Shown: one piece after another, positions 44,295 through 52,615 of the stretch
Layout of the letters: each line of letters starts with the position of its first letter
Position numbering within the stretch: position 1 is the first letter of the stretch
Assembly (NCBI RefSeq): GCF_003461245.1
Contig: NZ_QTWS01000017.1
Span: 19,204 to 83,203 of the forward strand
Direction of reading: 5' to 3'
Length of the DNA stretch: 64,000 bases
Origin: Blautia sp. AF19-10LB
GTDB taxonomy: Bacteria; Bacillota; Clostridia; Lachnospirales; Lachnospiraceae
Notes under the pieces: generated by a model
Database searches by the model: none
Told to the model about the DNA's origin: nothing
What the model saw: the letters and a program-made list of their open reading frames with translations, nothing else
Translations under genes and position numbers: made by a program

Positions 44295-44620
44295 TTTGAT
44301 TGCGGATGTTTCTATCCTACACTTGCAGTCTATAACGCAGGTGCGGCACTGTATCGAATTTTCTTCAAAAAATCCGGTCAGCTACATTGGCACCTGAATC
44401 ATGAAACTGGATGTCAGCCTGCAGAAAAAGATCCTCCGGAGCGCAGTTCCAAACGGAGTGGAGATTCAAACAGGGAAAATGGAAGACATTCAAAGTAATA
44501 TAAAAAGTATAAGAAAAATACCTTGAAACCTGAGATTCAGAGTGCTAACATAATGGAAAGTACCTGGGACTTTATGAGGTCAGGGTATTTTTTATTTTAG
44601 TAAAAAAGGAAGAAAAACAA
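44295..44620 (+). other. 326-bp stretch between the Rpn-like gene and the AEC transporter
   Basis: Short open frames here lack ribosome sites and look like decayed coding DNA. One, with NAGAALYRIFFKKSGQLHW, could be a remnant. At the right end AAAATACCTTGA (44515-44526) pairs with TCAGGGTATTTT (44580-44591, one G-U), followed by more T residues, across a 53-base loop. It could be a terminator or a leader structure of the transporter gene. Confidence 0.4.
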
Positions 44621-45550
44621 ATGAAAGTTCTGGAAATCATATCGCCGGTACTGGTGATGATCATTCTTGGTATTTTATGCCGGAAATGGAAACTGCTGAA
44701 CAAGAACGGCATCGACAACATGAAAGCATTGGTCACAAACATCATGCTTCCGGTAGCAATTTTTCATGCACTGGCGACATCAGATTATGGAGCAGAAACG
44801 GCGAAACTGGTCGGGATCATGTTTATCATGCTTGTGGTATCTTTCAGTATCGGATTTCTTATGAAACCGCTCATGACCGAAAATTACCGCAAGTATCTGC
44901 CATTTATGGTCAGTGTGTATGAGGGCGGTTCGATGGCATATCCTCTGTACACAAGTCTCTGCGGACAGGAAAACCTGTCACAGATCGCAGTTCTTGATAT
45001 TGCGGGACTGCTTTTTGGATTCAGTATTTATATGGGAATGCTTGGACAGACCGAGAACGGTGAGAAGATCAATGTAAAAAATCTTGCAGTAAGCGCAGTA
45101 AAAACACCGGCATTTATCGCGAGTGTTCTGGGAATCATTGCGGGATTGACAGGCGTGATCAAACTTCTGCTTGCAAGCCCGGCAGGCGGGATTTATACAA
45201 GCGTGGAAAGTATTCTGACCACAGCTCTGACAGCGATCATCCTGATCGTGGTAGGTTTCAGCATGGAACTGACACCGGAACTTTTTGGTCCGTGTATCCG
45301 GACGATCGTGATGCGTATTGCTTTGCAGGCAGTTATGATCGTGGGTGTTCTCCTGGCGGTACATAGTTTTATCGGAAGTAATACACTGCTGGATCTTGCG
45401 GTGATCACCTATATGTCTGCACCGGCTACGTTCAGTATGCAGACTTTCCTCAAGAGAGAAGATGGAAGTGCGTATGTATCCACGACAAATTCACTGTATT
45501 GTATTGTGTCGATCGTGGTGTATATGATCCTTGCGTTTTTTACATATTAA
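44621..45550 (+). CDS. AEC (auxin efflux carrier)-family transporter
   Basis: A 309-residue membrane protein with about ten helices in two halves. It begins ISPVLVMIILGILCRKWKLLNKNGID and contains TNIMLPVAIFHAL, MAYPLYTSLCG and the C-terminal APATFSMQTFLKRE, all typical of the AEC family (Mem_trans). Bacterial members move organic acids such as malate or other small anions across the membrane; the substrate is not predictable. AGGAAG precedes the ATG. Its last bases and terminator reappear in altered form at 59761-59858. Confidence 0.9.
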   Translation: MKVLEIISPVLVMIILGILCRKWKLLNKNGIDNMKALVTNIMLPVAIFHALATSDYGAETAKLVGIMFIMLVVSFSIGFLMKPLMTENYRKYLPFMVSVYEGGSMAYPLYTSLCGQENLSQIAVLDIAGLLFGFSIYMGMLGQTENGEKINVKNLAVSAVKTPAFIASVLGIIAGLTGVIKLLLASPAGGIYTSVESILTTALTAIILIVVGFSMELTPELFGPCIRTIVMRIALQAVMIVGVLLAVHSFIGSNTLLDLAVITYMSAPATFSMQTFLKREDGSAYVSTTNSLYCIVSIVVYMILAFFTY

Positions 45551-45620
45551 AATAGAGAATACTTATAAACAAGTGCCATACGGAGCAAGAAAACCGTATG
45601 GCACTTGTTATATATATTGT
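45531..45620 (+). repeat. Left flanking direct repeat: 3' end of AEC gene plus terminator
   Basis: From TTGCGTTTTTTACATATTAA (45531-45550) through TAGAGAATA and the AAGTGCCATACGG/CCGTATGGCACTT hairpin (stem arms 45571-45583 and 45594-45606), this stretch aligns with 59761-59858. Most bases match, with one insertion of about 15 bp in the right copy. The hairpin followed by GTTATATAT is also the AEC terminator. Confidence 0.7.
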
Positions 45621-45679
45621 ATATAGTGAAAAAATAAGCTGAATATTACCGGCAAATGGAAGGAATCGCAATACCGAAC

Positions 45680-45856
45680 TCAGGCAGAATGGGGCATGCC
45701 GGAAGCAGGAAGAGGATTCTTGGAAGAAATCTGAAGTGAGGCATAAGCCTGTGCGACATCTGTGACAGTTATGTGTTCCAGTTTTTGAAGAAAGGCAGAG
45801 GAATCCTTTTGACTGGAGCTGAGATAGAGTAACTGATGAAATATATCAAATGTCAT
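45680..45856 (-). CDS. Small hypothetical protein (58 aa)
   Basis: A 58-residue minus-strand open frame starting MTFDIFHQLLYLSSSQKDSS. It has a strong ribosome site (AAGGAGG, 6 bases before the ATG) and ends GMPHSA before TGA. No membrane helix or known motif is seen; two amphipathic helices are likely. It is divergent from the AraC-type regulator gene and shares its intergenic region with the repeated AATAACGC sites, so it may be the regulator's target. It could also be the start of a longer, truncated gene. Confidence 0.5.
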   Translation of the reverse strand: MTFDIFHQLLYLSSSQKDSSAFLQKLEHITVTDVAQAYASLQISSKNPLPASGMPHSA

Positions 45857-45926
45857 AGCGATCCTCCTTTTTGAATGATGGTGAATAAGCAATCGTGTAT
45901 AAAGTGAAATCTAACGTTTTTATAAT

Positions 45927-45988
45927 AATAACGCTTATAACATAAGAAAAAAATAGAAATAACGCCATATATATGGTAAAATAACGCC
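45927..45988 (+). promoter_or_regulatory. Repeated AATAACGC sites upstream of the AraC-type regulator
   Basis: AATAACGC occurs at 45927-45934, 45958-45965 and 45980-45987. The last two extend to AAATAACGCCA and are 22 bp apart, two helical turns, as expected for direct-repeat half-sites of an AraC-family dimer. Confidence 0.45.
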
Positions 45989-46014
45989 AGAATAAATTAA
46001 ACTGGAGTGAGAAA

Positions 46015-46944
46015 ATGTTACTGGAAGATCTGATTATCACAGACACAAGCAAAGAAAATATGTTTGAATTACAGGAAAATTATCCATGCTGCAGCAGAGA
46101 TATGGTCATAACAGCGGGGAACAGCCGGGTTGTTCCCTGGCACTGGCATGAGGAACTGGAGATTCTTTATGTCCGAGAAGGGGAAATAGATTACTGGACA
46201 GCAGGAAACTGCATCCGTCTCAGGAAATCGGATGGTATTTTTATTAACACAAACGTGATGCATCAGGTGATTTTTCCGCAGGAAATGGAGGATGCCGGAA
46301 GCCAGGTCTTTATGTTCCGACCGGAATTTCTGGCAGAAGAAGGCAGCCTTTTACATAAAAAATATATCTGCCCTGTTTTGTATGATCACAAATTTCAGGC
46401 GGCGGTGCTGCGTCGAGAAAGTGAAATGCAGAGAAAAGTGCTGGAAGATATGCTGGAAATGGATCGAATCCAGGACAAAAAGGCATTCGGATATGAGATG
46501 GCATTTCGCAATAAGATAGCAGAGATGTGGATAGATTTTATCCACATGTTAGGCGTGGAACCGGAAACTGCCAAACTTCGTACTTCAGAAAAAGAAGAAC
46601 GTCTCAAAGAAATGCTGGCCTTTATTCATAAAGAATACAGAAATGAAATTTCCCTGAGCGATATTGCAGACGCTGCGAAAGTAAGCAAAAGAGAAGCACT
46701 TCGATGTTTTCAGGAAGAAATCCATATTTCACCGGGTGCTTATCTCAAAGACTACCGCCTGCAGATGGCGTGTACCATGCTGAGAAATACCTCTGAGACG
46801 ATCACGACAGTTTCTCAGAACTGCGGCTTTCATTCTGCCAGCTATTTCGGCAAAGTTTTCCGCAGCCAGATGGGATGTACACCGTATGAATTTAAGAATA
46901 AGACCGGAACCGGAAACAGAGAGGGAATTTCTGAAAAAAATTAG
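46015..46944 (+). CDS. AraC-family transcriptional regulator
   Basis: A 309-residue regulator. The N-terminal half is a cupin ligand-binding domain (VPWHWHEELEILYVREGEIDY, then MHQVIFP). The C-terminal 100 residues are the double helix-turn-helix domain (ISLSDIADAAKVSKREALRCFQE and TTVSQNCGFHSASYFGKVFRSQMGCTPYEF). Such proteins sense small molecules such as sugars or acids and activate nearby genes. TGGAGTGAG precedes the ATG. It is divergent from the 58-residue protein gene and convergent to the thiolase operon. It lies inside the repeat-flanked module, so it is a second candidate regulator beside the LacI protein. Confidence 0.92.
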   Translation: MLLEDLIITDTSKENMFELQENYPCCSRDMVITAGNSRVVPWHWHEELEILYVREGEIDYWTAGNCIRLRKSDGIFINTNVMHQVIFPQEMEDAGSQVFMFRPEFLAEEGSLLHKKYICPVLYDHKFQAAVLRRESEMQRKVLEDMLEMDRIQDKKAFGYEMAFRNKIAEMWIDFIHMLGVEPETAKLRTSEKEERLKEMLAFIHKEYRNEISLSDIADAAKVSKREALRCFQEEIHISPGAYLKDYRLQMACTMLRNTSETITTVSQNCGFHSASYFGKVFRSQMGCTPYEFKNKTGTGNREGISEKN

Positions 46945-47042
46945 TTTCCGGAAGATATTGTAGAACGTAATATGAAATTTGTGTCAGTTCTGTTATCAGA
47001 AACTACCACATTTATGTAGAGAACTGTACTGTCAGGGGCAAC

Positions 47043-47090
47043 AAAAAAGAGGCTGCCGCCTGGAAATGTCCAGTGCAACAGCCTCTTTTC
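47043..47090. terminator. Bidirectional terminator between the AraC gene and the thiolase operon
   Basis: AAAAGAGGCTG and CAGCCTCTTTT form an 11-bp stem with a 24-base loop, with A-rich and T-rich flanks. It serves the plus-strand regulator gene and the minus-strand operon. Confidence 0.8.
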
Positions 47091-47133
47091 TTTGTAGGAA
47101 TTTATCTGTGTAAAAAGGGGACGATTAAGAAGT

Positions 47134-48312
47134 TTAACATTTGGTGAAGTACATGGAGATACCCTGTCCGCCGCCAATGCACATACTGATCATGGCATCC
47201 TTCTTATCTGTTCTCATTAATTCATAGAGAACTTTTACGGTAAGCACACATCCGGTCGCACCGATTGGATGTCCAATGGAAATACCACCACCATAGATGT
47301 TTACTTTGTCTTTGTCAAGACCAAGGTCTCTTCTTACGGCATAAGCCTGGCTTGCAAATGCTTCGTTGATTTCAAACATATCAATATCTTTCAGATTGAT
47401 GTCGAGTTTTGATGCCAGCTTTTCACTGGAGAATTTTGGGGAGTAACCCATCAGTTCAGCATCGAAACCTGCTACTGCAAAATCAACAATTTTCAGTTTA
47501 GGAGTAACACCAAGTTCTTTTGCCTTGTCAGCAGACATAATTACAACTGCAGCTGCACCATCGTTAAGACTTGAAGAGTTGCCGGCGGTAACAGTGCCAC
47601 CTTTTACGAAACAAGGACGGAGTTTTGCCAGCTTTTCAAGAGTCTGACCTTCTCTTGGACCTTCATCTGTATCAAAAACAGTCACATTACCTTTTCGGTC
47701 TTTTAATTCAACCGGGAGAATTTCATCTTTGAATTTTCCCGCTTTGATAGCTGCCACAGCACGCTGATGACTTTCAAGAGCGAATTCGTCCTGTTCTTCT
47801 CTGGTTACATTATATTTTGATGCCACGTTTTCTGCGGTCACACCATTATGTTTTCCATCCAATGGCCAGGTCAGAATATCAATGACTCCATCCTCGAATG
47901 TTTTGTGACCCATACGTGCGCCCCAGCGGGCATCTTTTACATAATACGGAAGCTGAGAAATATTCTCTGCACCTCCGGCAACTACAACATCAGCCTGTCC
48001 AGTCTGGATTTCCATAACAGCATCTGCAATGGACTGAAGGGAAGAACCACACTGTCTGTTTACAGAATAAGCAGTTGTTTCTTTTGGCATGCCGGCTTTC
48101 AGACTGATCGCTCTTGCTACAAATCCATTTTCTGCAATCTGTCCTACCTGTCCGATGATAACCTCATCAACATCTGACAGCTGGATTCCTGCGCGGTTAA
48201 CTGCTTCTTTTACAACCATAGCTCCCATGTCAATAGCAGAAATACTTTTCAGGCTGCCACCGTAACTTCCTACAGGGAGACGTACACCACTTACAATTAC
48301 TACATCTTTCAT
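47134..48312 (-). CDS. Acetyl-CoA C-acetyltransferase (thiolase)
   Basis: A 392-residue thiolase that cleaves 3-ketoacyl-CoA with CoA (or condenses two acetyl-CoA). The active-site Cys is in NRQCGSSLQSI near residue 88, the His in NEAFASQAYA and GGGISIGHPIGATG near residue 350, and the second Cys in MCIGGGQGIS near the C-terminus. The N-terminus (MKDVVIVSGVRLPVGSYGGS) is typical of the biosynthetic/AtoB type. The frame is open upstream to 48369, but GGAGG with 8-base spacing selects 48312. It is the last gene of the four-gene minus-strand operon. Here the degradative direction is inferred from its partners. Confidence 0.95.
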   Translation of the reverse strand: MKDVVIVSGVRLPVGSYGGSLKSISAIDMGAMVVKEAVNRAGIQLSDVDEVIIGQVGQIAENGFVARAISLKAGMPKETTAYSVNRQCGSSLQSIADAVMEIQTGQADVVVAGGAENISQLPYYVKDARWGARMGHKTFEDGVIDILTWPLDGKHNGVTAENVASKYNVTREEQDEFALESHQRAVAAIKAGKFKDEILPVELKDRKGNVTVFDTDEGPREGQTLEKLAKLRPCFVKGGTVTAGNSSSLNDGAAAVVIMSADKAKELGVTPKLKIVDFAVAGFDAELMGYSPKFSSEKLASKLDINLKDIDMFEINEAFASQAYAVRRDLGLDKDKVNIYGGGISIGHPIGATGCVLTVKVLYELMRTDKKDAMISMCIGGGQGISMYFTKC

Positions 48313-48365
48313 TTTGAGTTCCTCCATATTTTTTATGACATAAATCAGCTGAAATTTTGACTTGC

Positions 48366-49109
48366 TCAAACGATCATTCCACCACCGACATTGATAACTT
48401 CTGAGGTGATATAGGCAGCCTCATCAGATGCAAGAAAGGCAACCATATTTCCTACGTCAGAAGGTTTACCTGCATATCCCATAGGGATTCTCTGCATCAT
48501 GCTGTCCCATGCGGCTCCATCATTTACTTCTTTCAGTTTAAGAGTCATATCGGTTTCAATGAATCCAGGGCAGATGGCATTGCATGTGATGCCTTTGCGG
48601 GCACTTTCTCGTGCGGCGGTTTTAGTGAGACCTACAACGCCTGCTTTGGCAGCGGCGTAATTAGCCTGTCCGATATTTCCAAGCCAGCTTCCGGAAGAAA
48701 TATTGATAATACGTCCGCTTCCCTGAGCACGCATGTGTTTCAGAGCTTCCTGGGTACCAAAGAATACGCCTGTAAGATCGACATCAATTACCATCTGCCA
48801 GTTTTCTACAGGCATTTTGTGAAGCATGCCATCACGGTTGATACCTGCATTGTTTACCATAATATCCAGCGTTCCATAAGTGTCAATGGCGTATTTTACC
48901 AGTGCATGTACTTCTTCCTGTTTGGAAACGTTTACAGCAAAAGCCGAAGCTGTCCCCCCTTTTGCAACGATTTCCGCAACTGTATCATCAGCAGGTGCCA
49001 TATCAGCGACAACTACTTTTGCACCTTCTTCTGCGAGTTTCATGGCAATTCCTTTTCCCAGACCACGTCCGGAACCTGTTACAATTGCTACTTTGTCTTT
49101 TAATCTCAT
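48366..49109 (-). CDS. Short-chain dehydrogenase/reductase (3-oxoacyl/acetoacetyl-CoA reductase-like)
   Basis: A 247-residue SDR. The NAD(P) motif is TGSGRGLGKGIA at about residues 11-22, NNAG near residue 87, catalytic Ser in INISSGSWLG, and YAAAK (Tyr-x-x-x-Lys) near residue 151. Overall it resembles FabG and PhaB-type acetoacetyl-CoA reductases. Next to a thiolase it would interconvert 3-hydroxyacyl-CoA and 3-ketoacyl-CoA. In this context oxidation of a (3R)-hydroxyacyl-CoA is the likely direction (inference). TAGGAGG precedes the ATG. Cofactor preference (NADP or NAD) cannot be settled by eye. Confidence 0.92.
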   Translation of the reverse strand: MRLKDKVAIVTGSGRGLGKGIAMKLAEEGAKVVVADMAPADDTVAEIVAKGGTASAFAVNVSKQEEVHALVKYAIDTYGTLDIMVNNAGINRDGMLHKMPVENWQMVIDVDLTGVFFGTQEALKHMRAQGSGRIINISSGSWLGNIGQANYAAAKAGVVGLTKTAARESARKGITCNAICPGFIETDMTLKLKEVNDGAAWDSMMQRIPMGYAGKPSDVGNMVAFLASDEAAYITSEVINVGGGMIV

Positions 49110-49148
49110 GATATAATCCTCCTAAATGATTTTTTTATGTTAAAAATT

Positions 49149-50732
49149 TTAATGGTTACGAATGATATCTTTCAGTCCGTAGGGTATTGCTTCAGAGAAA
49201 ATTGCCGGATTCATTTCTTTCAGATTTTCACTGATGATTGGTTTGAATTCCATCAGATCAAGAACCTGGGTCTGAAGGTCAATGCCAGGGGCAATTTCTG
49301 TAAGCACAAGTCCTTCTGGTCTGAGTTCAAATACAGCACGTTCTGTGATATAATGCATTTTCTGATGTTTTTCTCTGGCTATTTTTCCATTATAGGAAAT
49401 CTGTTGTACTTTATTTACAAATTTGATAAGACTGCCTTCTTTATTGATATGAAGCTGACCATTCTCAAACGAGCAGTCGAGACCCTTCCCTGTAAAAGAA
49501 GAGCAGAAGACAACATGTTTGGCATTGGTTGTTATATCGATAAAACCACCGGCTCCGGTAGGATTTGGACCGAGTCTGGTTGCATTGACATTTCCGTCCG
49601 GGTCAATTTCACCGGCACCCATGTAGGTGACATCTACGCCGGCACCATTATAGTAGTCAAACTGGTCATCGTGTCTTAAGAGTGCAAAATTGTTTTTGGC
49701 GATACCAAAATCAATACCACCCATAGGAATACCACCGTAAATACCTGATTCTACAGTGACAGTTACATCGTCGCCAACACCTTCTTCGGAGATGATCGGG
49801 CCGACAACATCATTGGGAATACCAGTTCCTACATTCAGTACATCGTTAACCTGAAGTTCCATGAGAGCACGTCGTCCAATGACTTTGCGGAGGTTCATAG
49901 GAAGTGCATCAGAATCGGAAACAGGAACTTTGATGTCTCCACAGTAGGCAGGATCAAATGCAAAACTGTGTGTCTGACGATGATCCTCTTCTGGATTCGG
50001 ACACATAACAACTGCGTCAATAAAGATTCCCGGAACAGTAACTCGCTTGCAGTGAAGAGTACCGGATTTTACTTTATATTTTGCCTGGGCGATAACTTTG
50101 CCGCCGAATTTCTTGCAGGCCATAACAGCGGAAAATACTTCCAGCTGCATTGCTTCTTCATCTGTGGTGAGGTTTCCCATTTCATCTACATAAGTTCCCC
50201 GGATAATACAGTAATCAAGTGGAATTGGCTTATAGCGCATGTATTCTTCACCATCAATTGTGACAACATCTACAATATCGGGTGCGTCTTTTGTAATGGC
50301 ATTCATTTTTCCACCATCAATACGCGGATCAATAAAAGTTCCAAGACCTACTTTGGTGATTTTTCCAGGTTCACCTCCTGCCATACTGCGGTACAGCTGA
50401 GCGAACTGTCCCTGAGGGATACAGTAGGCAAGGATTTTATTTTCTGAGATAAGTTTCATCATACGTGGCTGCAGACCCCAGTGTCCTCCGATGATACGGT
50501 ACAGCATTTCTTCATGTGAGAAATGCTGTATACCTCTGTCACGGTCGCTCTGTCCACAGGAGTGAACCAGTGTCAGATGGTTGGGACTTCCTGTTTCAAG
50601 GAAACGCTTTTCGATAGCTTTCAGAATAGTTTCAGATGCAGAAACCAGGGTCATGCCTATTGTTGCAATGGTACTGTCATCTTTTATCATAGCTGCGGCT
50701 TCTTCGCCGGTTACAAATTTTGGCTTTTTCAT
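49149..50732 (-). CDS. Acyl-CoA:carboxylate CoA-transferase (family I, fused subunits)
   Basis: A 527-residue CoA-transferase of the propionate/acetate CoA-transferase (Pct/YdiF) kind, with the alpha and beta halves fused. The catalytic Glu lies in VTVESGIYGGIPMGG near residue 325. The N-terminal region has the GTFIDPRIDGGKMN segment, and LNVGTGIPNDV opens the second half. It would move CoA from acetyl-CoA or another donor to a free carboxylic acid. CAGGAGG precedes the ATG. In this operon it offers a second way, beside the ligase, to activate the substrate or to recycle CoA. Confidence 0.92.
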   Translation of the reverse strand: MKKPKFVTGEEAAAMIKDDSTIATIGMTLVSASETILKAIEKRFLETGSPNHLTLVHSCGQSDRDRGIQHFSHEEMLYRIIGGHWGLQPRMMKLISENKILAYCIPQGQFAQLYRSMAGGEPGKITKVGLGTFIDPRIDGGKMNAITKDAPDIVDVVTIDGEEYMRYKPIPLDYCIIRGTYVDEMGNLTTDEEAMQLEVFSAVMACKKFGGKVIAQAKYKVKSGTLHCKRVTVPGIFIDAVVMCPNPEEDHRQTHSFAFDPAYCGDIKVPVSDSDALPMNLRKVIGRRALMELQVNDVLNVGTGIPNDVVGPIISEEGVGDDVTVTVESGIYGGIPMGGIDFGIAKNNFALLRHDDQFDYYNGAGVDVTYMGAGEIDPDGNVNATRLGPNPTGAGGFIDITTNAKHVVFCSSFTGKGLDCSFENGQLHINKEGSLIKFVNKVQQISYNGKIAREKHQKMHYITERAVFELRPEGLVLTEIAPGIDLQTQVLDLMEFKPIISENLKEMNPAIFSEAIPYGLKDIIRNH

Positions 50733-50757
50733 AATGTCCTCCTGTCATAGTGGTGCT

Positions 50758-52344
50758 TCAGAACATTTTCCGAATAGCACGTTTGTCTATCTTACCGTTA
50801 GGGGTAAGGGGAATTTCATCAGTAATGAGAATTCGCTTTGGAATTTTGTATTTTGCAATTTTTTTGTGCAGAAGTGCCTGGATTTTAGGTTCGTCCAGAT
50901 CACTTCCGGGACCAAGTTTTACAAGAGCCGCTGCGACTTCGCCGTAAACATCGTCCGGAATACCTACAACAGCTGCCTCATTTACTCCTTTTAACTTATA
51001 AATTTCATTTTCTACATCAAAGCTGCAGATTTTTTCACCTCCTCGGTTAATCATATCTTTTTTGCGATCCACTACGAACAGATAACCTTTTTCATTAAAA
51101 TATCCTAGATCTCCGGTTCCAAGCCATCCATCCTTCAGGGAAGGAGTATCTGTTTTATAGTAGGAAGTAAGTACCACATTGCCATGAATCCATATTTCTC
51201 CAATCTGACCGTCTTTCAGTGGGGCGCCATTGTCATCGCGTATTTCAAAAACAGTTCCGGGAACCGGAAAACCGGAAGAACCGATATAAGGACTGGTACT
51301 CGCATCACCAGGAAAAATAGTGGCTGGAGAGGTTGTTTCTGTCAGTCCATATACTGTATGAAAAACAGAATGAGGAAGCCAGTTGTGTATGGCGGTGAGT
51401 TTTTCTTTCGGCATGTTACTGCTTCCGCATGCAAACTGTTTCAGCGTCGGAAGAGATGGAAATAAATCTTTTTCTTCCAGAAGCATGGAAAAGACTGTAG
51501 GTGATGCGTGAAGAAAAGTAATATTATGCTCTTTTACACACTGAAGCACCCGCCTGGCATTAAATATTTTGTGTAAATATAAGGTTCCTCCGCAATGTAT
51601 GAACAGACCGAGTAGTGCAACCATTCCTGTAACGTGATAAATAGGTATGGGAATCACTGAAATGTCGTCAGCTGTGATGTTTAGGATTTTCTGATAAGTA
51701 GCTACTGCATTCATAATATTGTAGTTTTTGATCACAACGCCCTTGCTTTGAGAAGTTGTTCCCGATGTGAACATGATGATTGCGTCATCAAAGGAATCAT
51801 GGCAGACCGGACTTTCAGTTTCAGGAGAATGATAAGTAGCCAGTCCATAGCCTTTTTCAATATCAGAACAGGCGATGCGTCGAATTCCCTGAGTTTCAAA
51901 ATCTTCAAACCATTTATAGAAATCCTGATCGCAGATGATACAGCTCACATCAGCTTTTTCTACTAACGAGGATACTTCTTGCTTTTTGTATTTACTTGGG
52001 AGTGGAATAGTGACAGCGCCAAGTTTTAACAAAGCAAGAAACGATACACAGAATTCCAGACAGTTATACATCATCAGAGCAACGTGACTATTCCTGTGAA
52101 TATTCTGCTTTTGGTACAGATAAGAAGCAAAAGCGTCTGTCTTTGCCAGCAGATCTGTATAGGTACAGGAACGGTCATAATTGTCTACAATCGCTGTTTT
52201 GTCTGGAAACGACTGCGCTGTCTTACATAAAGCATCATACAGTGTTGTGGGAAGGCTGGTATAACATAGAATATCTGAACCAGGATTTAATGGTTCTAAT
52301 TGAAAATCGACCAACCCTTTCCATTTGTCTGTTCCAGAAAGCAT
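50758..52344 (-). CDS. Acyl-CoA ligase, ANL adenylate-forming superfamily
   Basis: A 528-residue acyl-CoA synthetase. The AMP-binding P-loop is IIMFTSGTTSQSKGV near residue 190, A5 is YGLTETTS near 337, and the hinge region is GTGDLGYFNEKGYLFVVDRKKDMINRGGEKI. The catalytic Lys lies in PLTPNGKIDKRAI at the C-terminus. It would activate a carboxylic acid with ATP and CoA; chain preference is unknown. AAGGAGG lies 8 bases before the ATG. It is the first gene of the minus-strand operon behind a good promoter and the first LacI-type operator. Confidence 0.92.
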   Translation of the reverse strand: MLSGTDKWKGLVDFQLEPLNPGSDILCYTSLPTTLYDALCKTAQSFPDKTAIVDNYDRSCTYTDLLAKTDAFASYLYQKQNIHRNSHVALMMYNCLEFCVSFLALLKLGAVTIPLPSKYKKQEVSSLVEKADVSCIICDQDFYKWFEDFETQGIRRIACSDIEKGYGLATYHSPETESPVCHDSFDDAIIMFTSGTTSQSKGVVIKNYNIMNAVATYQKILNITADDISVIPIPIYHVTGMVALLGLFIHCGGTLYLHKIFNARRVLQCVKEHNITFLHASPTVFSMLLEEKDLFPSLPTLKQFACGSSNMPKEKLTAIHNWLPHSVFHTVYGLTETTSPATIFPGDASTSPYIGSSGFPVPGTVFEIRDDNGAPLKDGQIGEIWIHGNVVLTSYYKTDTPSLKDGWLGTGDLGYFNEKGYLFVVDRKKDMINRGGEKICSFDVENEIYKLKGVNEAAVVGIPDDVYGEVAAALVKLGPGSDLDEPKIQALLHKKIAKYKIPKRILITDEIPLTPNGKIDKRAIRKMF

Positions 52345-52361
52345 TTGATTAACCTCCTTTT

Positions 52362-52379
52362 AAGAAAACGGTTTCGCTT
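52362..52379 (-). promoter_or_regulatory. LacI-type operator O1 at the acyl-CoA ligase promoter
   Basis: AAGAAAACGGTTTCGCTT is an imperfect palindrome centred on CG, matching the sites at 52535-52550 and 52581-52596. It lies just downstream of the predicted minus-strand transcription start, where a bound repressor would block elongation. Confidence 0.65.
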
Positions 52380-52387
52380 ATGTGAAC

Positions 52388-52416
52388 ATGATAATGTAAA
52401 AATAATGGAAAGTCAA
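52388..52416 (-). promoter_or_regulatory. Promoter of the minus-strand catabolic operon
   Basis: On the minus strand TTGACT (plus 52411-52416) and TATCAT (plus 52388-52393) are 17 bp apart. The start would be near 52381, next to operator O1. Confidence 0.75.
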
Positions 52417-52491
52417 TATGGAAAACATGCACAAAATAACCAAAAAATATTTGGTAAACAGGACGAATACGATAAAAAAGTATAAAAACTA

Positions 52492-52520
52492 TTGATTTTT
52501 GAACAATAGAACTGTATACT
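52492..52520 (+). promoter_or_regulatory. Promoter of the plus-strand lactonase/transport operon
   Basis: TTGATT (52492-52497) and TATACT (52515-52520) are 17 bp apart. Two LacI-type operators follow downstream. Confidence 0.75.
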
Positions 52521-52534
52521 CTGGTTATCAAAAC

Positions 52535-52550
52535 AAGAAACCGTTTTCTA
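52535..52550 (+). promoter_or_regulatory. LacI-type operator O2
   Basis: AAGAAACCGTTTTCTA is a near-palindrome around CG. It sits 14 bp after the -10 of the lactonase promoter. Confidence 0.65.
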
Positions 52551-52580
52551 AACAAAATTTTAGAAAAATGGAATCTTACT

Positions 52581-52596
52581 AAGAAAACGTTATCTT
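52581..52596 (+). promoter_or_regulatory. LacI-type operator O3
   Basis: AAGAAAACGTTATCTT is a 16-bp palindrome with one mismatch per arm pair. It is centred 46 bp from O2 and lies directly before the ribosome site of the lactonase gene. Confidence 0.6.
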
Positions 52597-52615
52597 AAAT
52601 AAAGGAGGTATTAGG

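Noticed and set aside
44401..44526. 41-residue open frame after the Rpn-like gene
   Set aside because: No ribosome site and no similarity to anything I recognise; its end forms part of a hairpin arm.
47134..52344. Minus-strand operon considered as a butyrate-synthesis cluster
   Set aside because: There is no crotonase, butyryl-CoA dehydrogenase or electron-transfer flavoprotein gene; the SDR and ligase fit a hydroxyacid pathway better.
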